This document shows, piece after piece, positions 53,317 to 61,707 of a stretch of 64,000 nt of DNA. The position numbers and the translations under genes were made by a program. Source of the stretch: Bacteroidales bacterium. GTDB lineage: Bacteria; Bacteroidota; Bacteroidia; Bacteroidales; Lentimicrobiaceae. Under the pieces are notes generated by a model. It made no database searches and was not told where the DNA came from. It saw only the letters and a program-made list of their open reading frames with translations. Positions within the stretch are counted from its first letter, which is position 1; the number at the start of each line of letters is the position of its first letter. The stretch is from contig JADJEQ010000025.1 of assembly GCA_016709025.1 (NCBI GenBank), positions 1-64,000 of the forward strand, given 5' to 3'.

Positions 53317-55734
53317 ATGAAAACAGTGTTATACATCGCATCGCTGTTCATCATTGCCGGATTCCCCTTTCTGCAGGGATATCCGCAGAATAGCAGATCT
53401 ATGGGCAACAGCGATGATACCACCCGGATAAATAAACTGAATTCGGTTGCCGGAAAATTCCTGAAACAAAGCCAATACGACAGTTGCCTGATGCTTGCTT
53501 CGCAGGCGCTGGCAATTGCTGAAAGCCTTATCAGTTCAAGAACTGTTATCAATAACCCGGCTTATCTTAAGGAATGTAAATATCACAAAATCAAATCACT
53601 GATAATCATTGCTGAATGCGTATCATTCAGCGATCCGGTAAAAGCAAGAGATACTTTGCAAACAGCTTTAAAGCTGGTGAAGGAAACCGGGAATAGAAAC
53701 CAGGAAGCTGCTATTTATGCGGGTATCGGAGAAATTTATTCCATGCTGGCCCATGACCAACCCGGTCTGGTGAACAATCTCAGAAGCCTGGCAATTTTAC
53801 GTGAAACCGGCAATAAAAAAGGGTTGGCCTGGCAATTGACCAATGTTGGTTTAAATCACAGAAATATGGGGAATTATGGTGATGCCATGGAGTATTTCAT
53901 GGAATCACTGAAAGTCAGCAGGGAAATCAGCGACAGTCTTACCATGATTGAAGCCCTCCTTGCAATAGGGTTTACCTATGCTTATGTGGAAAAATGGAAT
54001 GATGCGCTTCATTACCAAAAGCAGGCCATGAAAATCTACCAGCAATTGAAGGATTCGCTGGGTATTGCAAGGATTTACAACGACATGGGCTTCACCAATA
54101 TGAAAGCAGGCAATCTGGACATTGCCCTTAAGCAACACCAGGCAGCATTGTCCATACGGTTAAAATCACCGGAGTATTATTACACTTTCGCATCATACTT
54201 ATACATTGGGAACATTTATGAAAAATTAAACAGACTTCCCGAAGCCATCGCAAATTACGAGGCCGGTTTGCGGTATATAAAATTCTCCAAATATTTTGTC
54301 AGCGGGATTGATGCCCATCTCAACCTGGGGATTGTATACTTGAAATCATCTGATTATCAGAAAGCTATGAAAGCTTTTAATTCGGCACTGGAGTTAAGCC
54401 TCAAAATTAAAGATGGTACATCCGAGGCACAGGCTTACCTGTATATTGCGAAAGTCTGTCTGGCTCAGGGTGAACCTCTCAGGGCACTTTCCTGGCTCCG
54501 GAAAGCTGAAAAAGCAGCCCCTGAATCGGCCATCGTATTTCTGGGAGATACCTACCAGAGTATTGCGGAGACCTACTTTAAGCTCGGCGATTATAAAAAC
54601 GCCTACATCAACCTGAAGAAGTATGATGGAGTAAAAGATTCAATCATCGTTGCTGAAAACCTTGAAAAAATCACAACACTGTCGAATCGCCTGGAATTCG
54701 AAAACAAACAGGCTCTTGAAAGTAAAAACCATGAAAAAATTCTGGCCATCAATCAGGCCCAGATAAAACGCGAAAAAATAACCAGGAATTTCAGCCTTTT
54801 TGGAATGTTTGTAGCATTTGTTCTGGCTGTTATTGTTTTTGTACGGTTCATTGAGAAGAAAAGACTGAACTCCAGGCTCAATGAAACACTCTCAGATCTT
54901 AAATCCACTCAAGCTCAGCTTATCCAATCCGAAAAAATGGCCTCCCTCGGCGAGCTTACCGCCGGCATAGCCCATGAGATTCAAAACCCGCTCAATTTTG
55001 TTACCAACTTCAGTGAAGTGAGCCAGGAATTGGTTAAGGAGATGAATGATGAACTGGCAATTGGCAATTGGCAGTTGGCAAAAGAAATTTCAGAGGATAT
55101 TGAGCAGAACCTGGGGAAGATAAACCACCATGGCAGGCGTGCCGATGCCATTGTAAAAGGCATGCTGCAACACAGCCGCAGCAGCAATGGGGTAAAGGAA
55201 CCAACCGATATCAATGCTTTGTGTGATGAATATTTACGCCTTGCCTATCATGGCTTGAGAGCAAAGGATAAATCGTTCAATGCATCGATGAAAACAGATT
55301 TTGATGAAACCATAGGTAAAATTGAGATTATCCCACAGGATATTGGACGCGTAATTCTAAACCTGATCACCAATGCTTTTTACGCTGTGGTTGAAAAAAG
55401 GGAACAAGCCCCCCCGCCCTTCAAAGGGGAGATTGAAAGCCGTCATATCCAATATGAACCAACTGTCGCTGTTTCAACTAAGTTGGTCATCTCCCCACCA
55501 ACCGTCGGGGGACCGAGGGGGGTCCAAATCACAGTTTCCGACAACGGCAATGGCATCCCACCAAAGGTACTGGATAAAATCTTCCAGCCATTCTTCACCA
55601 CCAAACCAACCGGTGAAGGAACAGGATTGGGCCTGAGCCTGAGCTATGATATAGTGAAGGCGCATGGCGGAGAAATAAAAGTAAAGACAAAAGAAAATGA
55701 AGGAACAGAATTTACAATTGCGCTCCCAATGTAG
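53317..55734 (+). CDS. Sensor kinase 2: periplasmic TPR array, one membrane helix, histidine kinase
   Basis: The 805-residue protein has a signal peptide (FIIAGFPFLQGYPQ) and about eight TPR repeats through residue 450 (GDAMEYFMESLKVSREISDSLTMIEALLAIGFTYAYVEKWNDALHYQKQAM). A coiled coil and membrane helix follow near 500-518 (FGMFVAFVLAVIVFVRFI). The HisKA H-box AHEIQNPLNF is near 553, with N-box NLITNAFYAV and G1/G2 boxes SDNGNGIP and TGEGTGLGLSLSYD. A 16-residue insertion, APPPFKGEIESRHIQY, marks the first palindrome site. The gene follows kinase 1 by 5 bases and is probably translationally coupled to it. No receiver domain. Confidence 0.93.
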   Translation: MKTVLYIASLFIIAGFPFLQGYPQNSRSMGNSDDTTRINKLNSVAGKFLKQSQYDSCLMLASQALAIAESLISSRTVINNPAYLKECKYHKIKSLIIIAECVSFSDPVKARDTLQTALKLVKETGNRNQEAAIYAGIGEIYSMLAHDQPGLVNNLRSLAILRETGNKKGLAWQLTNVGLNHRNMGNYGDAMEYFMESLKVSREISDSLTMIEALLAIGFTYAYVEKWNDALHYQKQAMKIYQQLKDSLGIARIYNDMGFTNMKAGNLDIALKQHQAALSIRLKSPEYYYTFASYLYIGNIYEKLNRLPEAIANYEAGLRYIKFSKYFVSGIDAHLNLGIVYLKSSDYQKAMKAFNSALELSLKIKDGTSEAQAYLYIAKVCLAQGEPLRALSWLRKAEKAAPESAIVFLGDTYQSIAETYFKLGDYKNAYINLKKYDGVKDSIIVAENLEKITTLSNRLEFENKQALESKNHEKILAINQAQIKREKITRNFSLFGMFVAFVLAVIVFVRFIEKKRLNSRLNETLSDLKSTQAQLIQSEKMASLGELTAGIAHEIQNPLNFVTNFSEVSQELVKEMNDELAIGNWQLAKEISEDIEQNLGKINHHGRRADAIVKGMLQHSRSSNGVKEPTDINALCDEYLRLAYHGLRAKDKSFNASMKTDFDETIGKIEIIPQDIGRVILNLITNAFYAVVEKREQAPPPFKGEIESRHIQYEPTVAVSTKLVISPPTVGGPRGVQITVSDNGNGIPPKVLDKIFQPFFTTKPTGEGTGLGLSLSYDIVKAHGGEIKVKTKENEGTEFTIALPM
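55409..55524. repeat. Pair of G/C palindromes inside sensor kinase 2
   Basis: First element 55409-55440 (CCCCCCGCCCTTCAAAGGGG then ATTGAAAGC), second 55489-55524 (CTCCCCACCAACCGTCGGGG then GACCGAGGGGGGTC). Translated as Pro/Gly-rich inserts in the ATPase domain. Confidence 0.8.
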
Positions 55735-55802
55735 CAATGGTGTGAAAACAAAGAATAGGTAGTAACAATAATCATTATTCAACCAGACTATAAAAGCTGA
55801 TC

Positions 55803-58031
55803 ATGAAACACAATATAAAAATACTTTTCTTTTTTCTGCTTATCATCATTGGAATTGAGCCGGTTTCCGCTCAAAATCAGAAACTCGACAGCCTCAACCG
55901 GCTCATCAGCAAAGAAACCGATGCGAAAGTACGCATCAATCATATGCTTGAAAAGGCAGACCTTCTGGCCATCATCAACCTTGATTCGGCCATCATCCTC
56001 AATCTGAAAATCCTGGAGGATTCAAAGCAGGCTAACTTCAACCGCGGACAAGAAGAAGCAAGGCTCAAACTGGTTTATACCTATTCGTACAAGGGGAATT
56101 TTAATGCAGCACTCGGGCAACTGAGGGGATTGCAGCATTTAGTGGAGCAAAAGAAGGATTCAGGCAGTTTCGCCAATTATTATGCCACTGCCGGCTTGTA
56201 TTATGGCATGCAGAGTAAGTACGATTCTTCCATTTATTTTTATGAAAAGGCCATTCCGCTTTATGAAAAAACAGGGAAAAGGGAGCGTACGAGTCAAAGT
56301 GCATCCAACTTAGCCATTGCTTTTCAGCAACAATCCAATTATTCAAAAGCACTGTATTACCAGCAGAAATCACTTAAAATTCATGAGGAAGACGGTAATA
56401 TATCCGGGCAGGCCTACACAACGGTGAACATGGCCAACACTTATATGAATATGGGCGATAAGCAGCGGGCCGAAAGCTATTTTCTCAAATCTATTGAACT
56501 CTCGAAAAAGAAACAGTTGACCAATGTTGAATTGTATGCCTATACCAATCTGTCAAGCATGTTTCTCGATATGCTTCAATGGCAGAAAGCCTTTGATTAT
56601 GCTATAAAAGCGGCAAAGCTTGGCGAAAAAATGGGTGATAAGGGTATACAGGCAGCCAGTTTTTCAAAGGCAGCCCTGGCCAAAGCCAATCTGAATCAAC
56701 ACAGCGAAGCTTTAATGTTGGCAAAACGGGCTATTGCCCTCGCTGATACAGTTGATCAGCCTTTGATTACCAATCAGGCCTATTCAAGTATGGGTTTTGT
56801 GCTGAAGTCGCAGAAAAAATGGAAGGAGGCCATTCAATTTTACGAAAAAAGCTTGGCCTCTCTCAAAGATGCCGATTTGTTTATTGAAGAAAACGGCAAC
56901 TTGTTCAAAGAGATGTCGGAGTGTTACGAGCAAACCGGTAATATGGCCAAAGCCCTCGAAATGTATAAACAATACACGGTAATTGCCGACTCGGTGCACA
57001 GCAGGGACAACATCCAAAAGGCAACTGAGCTCACCATGAACTTTGAATTTGACAAAAAAGAGCAGGCCGCCAAAGTAAAGCAGGATGCCAAAGACGAGTT
57101 AAACCAAACACGTATGATTGGCTTGCTGAGTGGTTTGGGGCTTTCGCTGATCATTATTATCGGAGCATTGATCGGCTACCGGGGCAAACAACGCGCCAAT
57201 GCACTGCTAAGGAAGCAAAATGACGAAATTGAAAACACGCTGGTCCGGCTGAAGGAAGCGCAATCGCAGCTTATACATTCGGAAAAAATGGCTTCTTTGG
57301 GTGAGCTCACAGCAGGCATTGCACATGAGATCCAAAACCCGTTAAACTTTGTCAATAATTTTTCGGAGGTTAGTAATGAATTGATTGATGAAATGAGGGA
57401 AGAGTTGGCTAAGGGCAATGGACAATTGGCAAGCGAGATAGCCGGGGATATTAGGCAAAACCTGGAGAAAATTTCCCATCACGGCAAACGGGCCGATGCC
57501 ATTGTAAAAGGCATGCTTCAGCACAGCCGGAGCAGCAGCGGTGTAGCAGAACCAACCGATATCAATGCGCTGGCAGATGAGTATCTGCGCCTGGCCTATC
57601 ACGGTTTGCGGGCCAAAGACAAAGACTTCAATGCCAACCTTAAAACTGATTTCGATGTAACTGTTGGGAAGATTAATGTCGTTCCACAGGATATTGGCCG
57701 GGTGATACTCAATCTGATCACCAATGCCTTTTATGCAGTTACTGAAAAGGAAAAGCAAGGCCTTAGCGGCTATGAACCTACTGTTTCTGTGAGTACAACA
57801 AAGGTCAGGGACATGATTGAGGTTAAGGTTGCTGACAACGGCAATGGTATTCCTCAAAAAGTGCTGGACAAAATCTTCCAGCCCTTCTTTACCACCAAAC
57901 CAACCGGGCAGGGAACAGGTCTGGGGCTTTCACTGGCTTATGATATTGTTAAGGCGCATGGAGGGAAGTTGAAGGTGGAAACGAAGGAAGGTGATGGTTC
58001 AGTGTTTATAATTCAGTTACCAATAAACTAA
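55803..58031 (+). CDS. Sensor kinase 3: periplasmic TPR array, one membrane helix, histidine kinase (no palindromes)
   Basis: The 742-residue protein has a signal peptide (LFFFLLIIIGIEPVSAQ) and about seven TPR units (YDSSIYFYEKAIPLYEKTGKRERTSQSASNLAIAFQQQSNYSKALYYQQKSL). A membrane helix lies near 442-462 (IGLLSGLGLSLIIIIGALIGY), and the HisKA H-box AHEIQNPLNFVNNF near 505. Between N-box NLITNAFYAV and G1 the linker is short (TEKEKQGLSGYEPTVSVSTTKVRDMIEVKV), without the Pro/Gly inserts of kinases 1, 2, 4 and 5, so it shows the ancestral state. The TPR part does not closely match that of kinase 2. Kinase 4 starts 5 bases after its stop. Confidence 0.93.
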   Translation: MKHNIKILFFFLLIIIGIEPVSAQNQKLDSLNRLISKETDAKVRINHMLEKADLLAIINLDSAIILNLKILEDSKQANFNRGQEEARLKLVYTYSYKGNFNAALGQLRGLQHLVEQKKDSGSFANYYATAGLYYGMQSKYDSSIYFYEKAIPLYEKTGKRERTSQSASNLAIAFQQQSNYSKALYYQQKSLKIHEEDGNISGQAYTTVNMANTYMNMGDKQRAESYFLKSIELSKKKQLTNVELYAYTNLSSMFLDMLQWQKAFDYAIKAAKLGEKMGDKGIQAASFSKAALAKANLNQHSEALMLAKRAIALADTVDQPLITNQAYSSMGFVLKSQKKWKEAIQFYEKSLASLKDADLFIEENGNLFKEMSECYEQTGNMAKALEMYKQYTVIADSVHSRDNIQKATELTMNFEFDKKEQAAKVKQDAKDELNQTRMIGLLSGLGLSLIIIIGALIGYRGKQRANALLRKQNDEIENTLVRLKEAQSQLIHSEKMASLGELTAGIAHEIQNPLNFVNNFSEVSNELIDEMREELAKGNGQLASEIAGDIRQNLEKISHHGKRADAIVKGMLQHSRSSSGVAEPTDINALADEYLRLAYHGLRAKDKDFNANLKTDFDVTVGKINVVPQDIGRVILNLITNAFYAVTEKEKQGLSGYEPTVSVSTTKVRDMIEVKVADNGNGIPQKVLDKIFQPFFTTKPTGQGTGLGLSLAYDIVKAHGGKLKVETKEGDGSVFIIQLPIN

Positions 58032-58036
58032 CAATA

Positions 58037-60280
58037 ATGGGAAAAACACTTGTACTTCTTTTGTTTATAATTACAGGTTTTCCTGAAGCGACCGCGCAAA
58101 ACAGCCTGCCCCCTGTTTTTGAAATAAAAACAGACACAACCCTTATGCAAATCTTGCCAAAGCAATATTGGCAAATGCTTCCCGACAAGGGAGGTAAATT
58201 GAAAATTGATGATGTAAGCAAACTCCCGCTGGCTAACCATTTTTTCTACCGTGGCCAAACCACAAATGCTGATACTGTTGAGAATGTCTATTGGATAAGG
58301 TACCAGATAAAAAATACAACTGATCGCGAAGCAAAAATATCACTTAACTCCATTTCTGATTATGATGATTTTTATCTGCAGAAACCTGATAGCAGCTGGA
58401 TGCATCTCAGTTCCGGTTCCAGCAGGGAATTGGATTTAAAAGACGGTCTAAAATATGTGAACATTATACCAATTGTCCTTAAACCCGGAGAAGGATATCT
58501 CGTTTACGAAAGAATTGAAAACAAAGGAAAGGGTCTTCCTGCTAACTTTATTATTTCCCTCGCGGGAACAGAAGCAGTTATCCAGGAAGACTATGTTGAA
58601 AAAGTAGATAACACAATGATTTTCAATTCTCTTCATATGCAGGAAGCATTTATTTTGGGATTGCTTTTTCTGACCATTTTTTTAAACCTGTTTTTTTACA
58701 GAATTGTACTTGAAAAGGTTTACCTGTATTTCGCTTTATTTTCTTTGTTTTTGGGTATCAACCGCTTATATAACATAACCGCAATTAATCTTCAATTTGT
58801 ACAACCGGATTTAGCACATCTAACACGCTATCTGGGTTTGGCATGGGCCTTTATTCCGTATTTCTTAATTCAATTTTTCAGGGAATTCTTATATATCCAA
58901 AAGTCCTACCCACGTTGGGATAAATTGCTGGCTGTGTTGGGTATTTCGAATGTTATTGCAATTTTTTTATCTCTTTTTGATGATTTATTTTTTAAAAATA
59001 CAGATCTTATATACTGGATTGGATTCAGCATAGCATTTATTATAATTCCGGTTTGTTTAATAATTACGCTCTTGCTGTTTATTCGTAATAAAGAAAAAAC
59101 CATTCGCTTCGTAATCGCCGGAGCTATTCCACTTTTGTTATTCCAGGTTTTAGCTAGCCCTAATGAAACCTTCAATATTAAAATTGAGTTTATAGAAAAA
59201 ATGCTGGATGCTTATTACAGATTGATTGAGGTAGTTTGTATTAGTTGGTTTGTTATCTCATTTTCTATGATATTACTGCTGCGATTTAACTTGCTCCTAA
59301 AGCAAAATGCACAACATGCGCTTGACAAAGAAAGGCTTTTCAGGGAAAAAGAAATTGAAAAAAATGAATTAATTGAAAAACAAAAAGCCCTGCTTGAAAT
59401 TCAGGTAAAAGAAAGAACAGCGGAGTTAAATGAATCATTTGAATACCTGAAATCTACCCAATCCCAGCTTATTCAATCCGAAAAAATGGCTTCTCTAGGC
59501 GAACTCACTGCCGGCATTGCGCATGAAATTCAGAACCCGCTCAATTTCGTCAATAACTTTTCTGATGTCAGTAATGAGTTGATTGATGAAATGAGGGAAG
59601 AGTTGGCAAAAGGCAATGGACAGTTGGCAAATGAGATTGCCGGGGACATTAAGCAAAACCTGGAGAAGATTCATCATCACGGCAAACGCGCCGATGCAAT
59701 TGTAAAAGGTATGCTGCAACACAGCCGCAGCAGCAGCGGAGTAATAGAACCAACCGATATCAATGCGCTGGCGGATGAGTATCTGAGGCTGGCCTATCAT
59801 GGATTGCGGGCCAAAGACAAAGATTTCAACGCCACGCTGAAAACCGATTTTGATGAAACGATAGGCAAAATTGATATCATTCCGCAGGATATTGGCCGGG
59901 TGATTTTAAACCTGATTACCAATGCATTCTATGCTGTTGATGAAAAAAAGAAACTGGCTCCCCCGCCCCCCAAAGGGGGGATTGAAAGCCCTCAGGACCA
60001 TTTCGAGCCAACTGTCACAGTTTCAACCGAAGCTGTCATCCCCCCTCTGGGGGGACCGAGGAGGGTCCAAATCTCTGTCACCGACAACGGCAACGGCATC
60101 CCTCAAAAAGTACTGGATAAAATTTTTCAGCCCTTCTTCACCACCAAACCAACCGGTCATGGAACGGGTTTGGGTCTCTCGCTGGCCTATGATATTGTAA
60201 AAGCACATGGCGGGGAGTTAAAGGTGGAGACGACAGAAGGAGAAGGAACGGAGTTTAATATTTTACTGCCGTTGACTTGA
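58037..60280 (+). CDS. Sensor kinase 4: 7TMR-DISM receptor histidine kinase
   Basis: The 747-residue protein has a signal peptide (LVLLLFIITGFPEATAQ) and a 7TMR-DISMED2-like extracellular domain (about 60-180: VYWIRYQIKNTTDREAKISLNSISDYDDFYLQ). Seven membrane helices follow between about 195 and 420 (EAFILGLLFLTIFLNLFFY, VYLYFALFSLFLGINRLYN, LAWAFIPYFLIQFF and others). A coiled coil leads to the H-box AHEIQNPLNFVNNF near 495, N-box and G-boxes. DISM receptors in other bacteria bind extracellular carbohydrates or small molecules; here the ligand is unknown. AT-rich receptor DNA contrasts with a kinase core nearly identical to kinase 5. Confidence 0.93.
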   Translation: MGKTLVLLLFIITGFPEATAQNSLPPVFEIKTDTTLMQILPKQYWQMLPDKGGKLKIDDVSKLPLANHFFYRGQTTNADTVENVYWIRYQIKNTTDREAKISLNSISDYDDFYLQKPDSSWMHLSSGSSRELDLKDGLKYVNIIPIVLKPGEGYLVYERIENKGKGLPANFIISLAGTEAVIQEDYVEKVDNTMIFNSLHMQEAFILGLLFLTIFLNLFFYRIVLEKVYLYFALFSLFLGINRLYNITAINLQFVQPDLAHLTRYLGLAWAFIPYFLIQFFREFLYIQKSYPRWDKLLAVLGISNVIAIFLSLFDDLFFKNTDLIYWIGFSIAFIIIPVCLIITLLLFIRNKEKTIRFVIAGAIPLLLFQVLASPNETFNIKIEFIEKMLDAYYRLIEVVCISWFVISFSMILLLRFNLLLKQNAQHALDKERLFREKEIEKNELIEKQKALLEIQVKERTAELNESFEYLKSTQSQLIQSEKMASLGELTAGIAHEIQNPLNFVNNFSDVSNELIDEMREELAKGNGQLANEIAGDIKQNLEKIHHHGKRADAIVKGMLQHSRSSSGVIEPTDINALADEYLRLAYHGLRAKDKDFNATLKTDFDETIGKIDIIPQDIGRVILNLITNAFYAVDEKKKLAPPPPKGGIESPQDHFEPTVTVSTEAVIPPLGGPRRVQISVTDNGNGIPQKVLDKIFQPFFTTKPTGHGTGLGLSLAYDIVKAHGGELKVETTEGEGTEFNILLPLT
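59959..60067. repeat. Pair of G/C palindromes inside sensor kinase 4
   Basis: First element 59959-59990 (CCCCCGCCCCCCAAAGGGGG then ATTGAAAGCC), second 60038-60067 (ATCCCCCCTCTGGGGGG then ACCGAGGAGGGTC). Both arms pair strongly; translated as APPPPKGGIES and IPPLGGPRR. Confidence 0.85.
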
Positions 60281-60310
60281 TGAATTTCAATACGTTATAT
60301 TTATTTAATC

Positions 60311-61666
60311 ATGAAAGCGAACAACAAATTAAAATCTGAAGAGGAAATAAAAGCAGAAATATTGTTTGTGCATGACCACTTTTGGGAAGCACTTGGTAAC
60401 CGTGATATTGAAACAAGGTTTTCGTTTTGTGCCGACAATGTCACATTTATTGGAACTGGTCTCAATGAAAAAGCAGCAAATAAAAAAGAATACATAATCA
60501 TTAACAAAAGGGGAATAGAACAATATCCTCACAAATTTGAAATAGTTTTTTTATGGAAACGGATTTCTTTTATTGATGAGGTAGCATGGGTTGAATCCGA
60601 AGTAGAGTGGGAAATTAGTTTAGATGGAACTAAAGAAAAAGAAACGATCCGTGCTTCAGTTGTTTTACTAAAAACAGACAATAACTGGAAAATTGTTCAT
60701 GTTCATGGTTCAGTTCCGGATTATAGATACATCGGACAGAATTATATGTCAAATTCAGAATCTCAACGAAAAAACCGGGAGCTGGAGATGGAGGTTTATA
60801 AACGTACAAAAGAGTTAAATCAGGCTTTAGAACATTTGAAGAGTACACAAAGCCAACTCATTCAATCCGAAAAAATGGCCTCTCTTGGCGAGCTCACCGC
60901 CGGCATTGCCCATGAGATTCAGAATCCGCTGAATTTTGTTAACAACTTCAGTGAAGTGAATAAGGAGTTAATTGGTGAAATGAAGGATGAATTGGCAGTT
61001 GGCAATTGGCAGTTGGCAAAAGAGATCTCAGCAGACATAGAACAGAACCTCGACAAAATCAACCACCACGGCAAGCGTGCCGATGCCATCGTAAAAGGAA
61101 TGCTGCAACACAGCCGCATCAGCAACGGAGTTAAAGAACCAACCGATATCAATGCGCTGGCAGATGAATATCTGCGCCTGGCTTATCATGGATTGAGGGC
61201 AAAGGACAAAGATTTCAATGCCACTCTGAAAACTGATTTTGATGAAACGATAGGCAAAATTGATATCATCCCCCAGGATATTGGCCGGGTAATACTGAAC
61301 CTGATTAACAATGCATTCTATGCTGTTGATGAAAAAAAGAAACTGCCCCCCCCAGCCCCCAAAGGGGGGATTGAAAGCCCTCAGGACCATTTCGAGCCAA
61401 CTGTCACAGTTACAACCGAAGCTGTCACCCCCCCTCCGGGAGGACCGAGGGGGGTCAAAATCTCCGTAAAAGACAACGGTAACGGCATCCCTCAAAAAGT
61501 GCTGGACAAAATCTTCCAGCCCTTCTTCACCACCAAACCCACAGGACAAGGCACCGGGTTAGGACTATCGTTGGCATATGATATTGTAAAGGCCCATGGT
61601 GGGGAGTTGAAGGTAAGCTCGGTAGAAAACGAAGGGACTACATTCCACTTATCGCTGCCGGTATAG
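60311..61666 (+). CDS. Sensor kinase 5: NTF2-like domain plus histidine kinase
   Basis: The 451-residue protein is soluble and has no signal. An NTF2-like domain covers residues about 12-145 (ILFVHDHFWEALGNRDIETRFSFCADNVTFIGTG…VVLLKTDNNWKIVHVHGSVPDYRY). A coiled coil (NRELEMEVYKRTKELNQALEHL) leads to the HisKA core: AHEIQNPLNFVNNF near 205, N-box NLINNAFYAV, KDNGNGIP and TGQGTGLGLSLAYD. It is the shortest of the array, and its NTF2 domain is related in type to that of kinase 1 and to the lipoprotein at 49442. It carries both palindrome inserts. Confidence 0.93.
   Translation: MKANNKLKSEEEIKAEILFVHDHFWEALGNRDIETRFSFCADNVTFIGTGLNEKAANKKEYIIINKRGIEQYPHKFEIVFLWKRISFIDEVAWVESEVEWEISLDGTKEKETIRASVVLLKTDNNWKIVHVHGSVPDYRYIGQNYMSNSESQRKNRELEMEVYKRTKELNQALEHLKSTQSQLIQSEKMASLGELTAGIAHEIQNPLNFVNNFSEVNKELIGEMKDELAVGNWQLAKEISADIEQNLDKINHHGKRADAIVKGMLQHSRISNGVKEPTDINALADEYLRLAYHGLRAKDKDFNATLKTDFDETIGKIDIIPQDIGRVILNLINNAFYAVDEKKKLPPPAPKGGIESPQDHFEPTVTVTTEAVTPPPGGPRGVKISVKDNGNGIPQKVLDKIFQPFFTTKPTGQGTGLGLSLAYDIVKAHGGELKVSSVENEGTTFHLSLPV
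61345..61456. repeat. Pair of G/C palindromes inside sensor kinase 5
   Basis: First element 61345-61379 (CCCCCCCCCAGCCCCCAAAG, then GGGGGATTGAAAGCC), second 61427-61456 (ACCCCCCCTCCGGGAGG then ACCGAGGGGGGTC). The stretch between the two is almost base-for-base that of kinase 4, which points to recent duplication or gene conversion. Confidence 0.85.
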
Positions 61667-61707
61667 TGAATGTGCGGGTTACAAAAGAAAAAAACAGTCA
61701 ACAGGCA

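Noticed and set aside
50283..61666. Kinase array as an assembly artefact of repeated sequence
   Set aside because: The cores differ at many scattered bases and each is joined to a different, full-length input domain with plausible junctions, so a false tandem expansion is unlikely.
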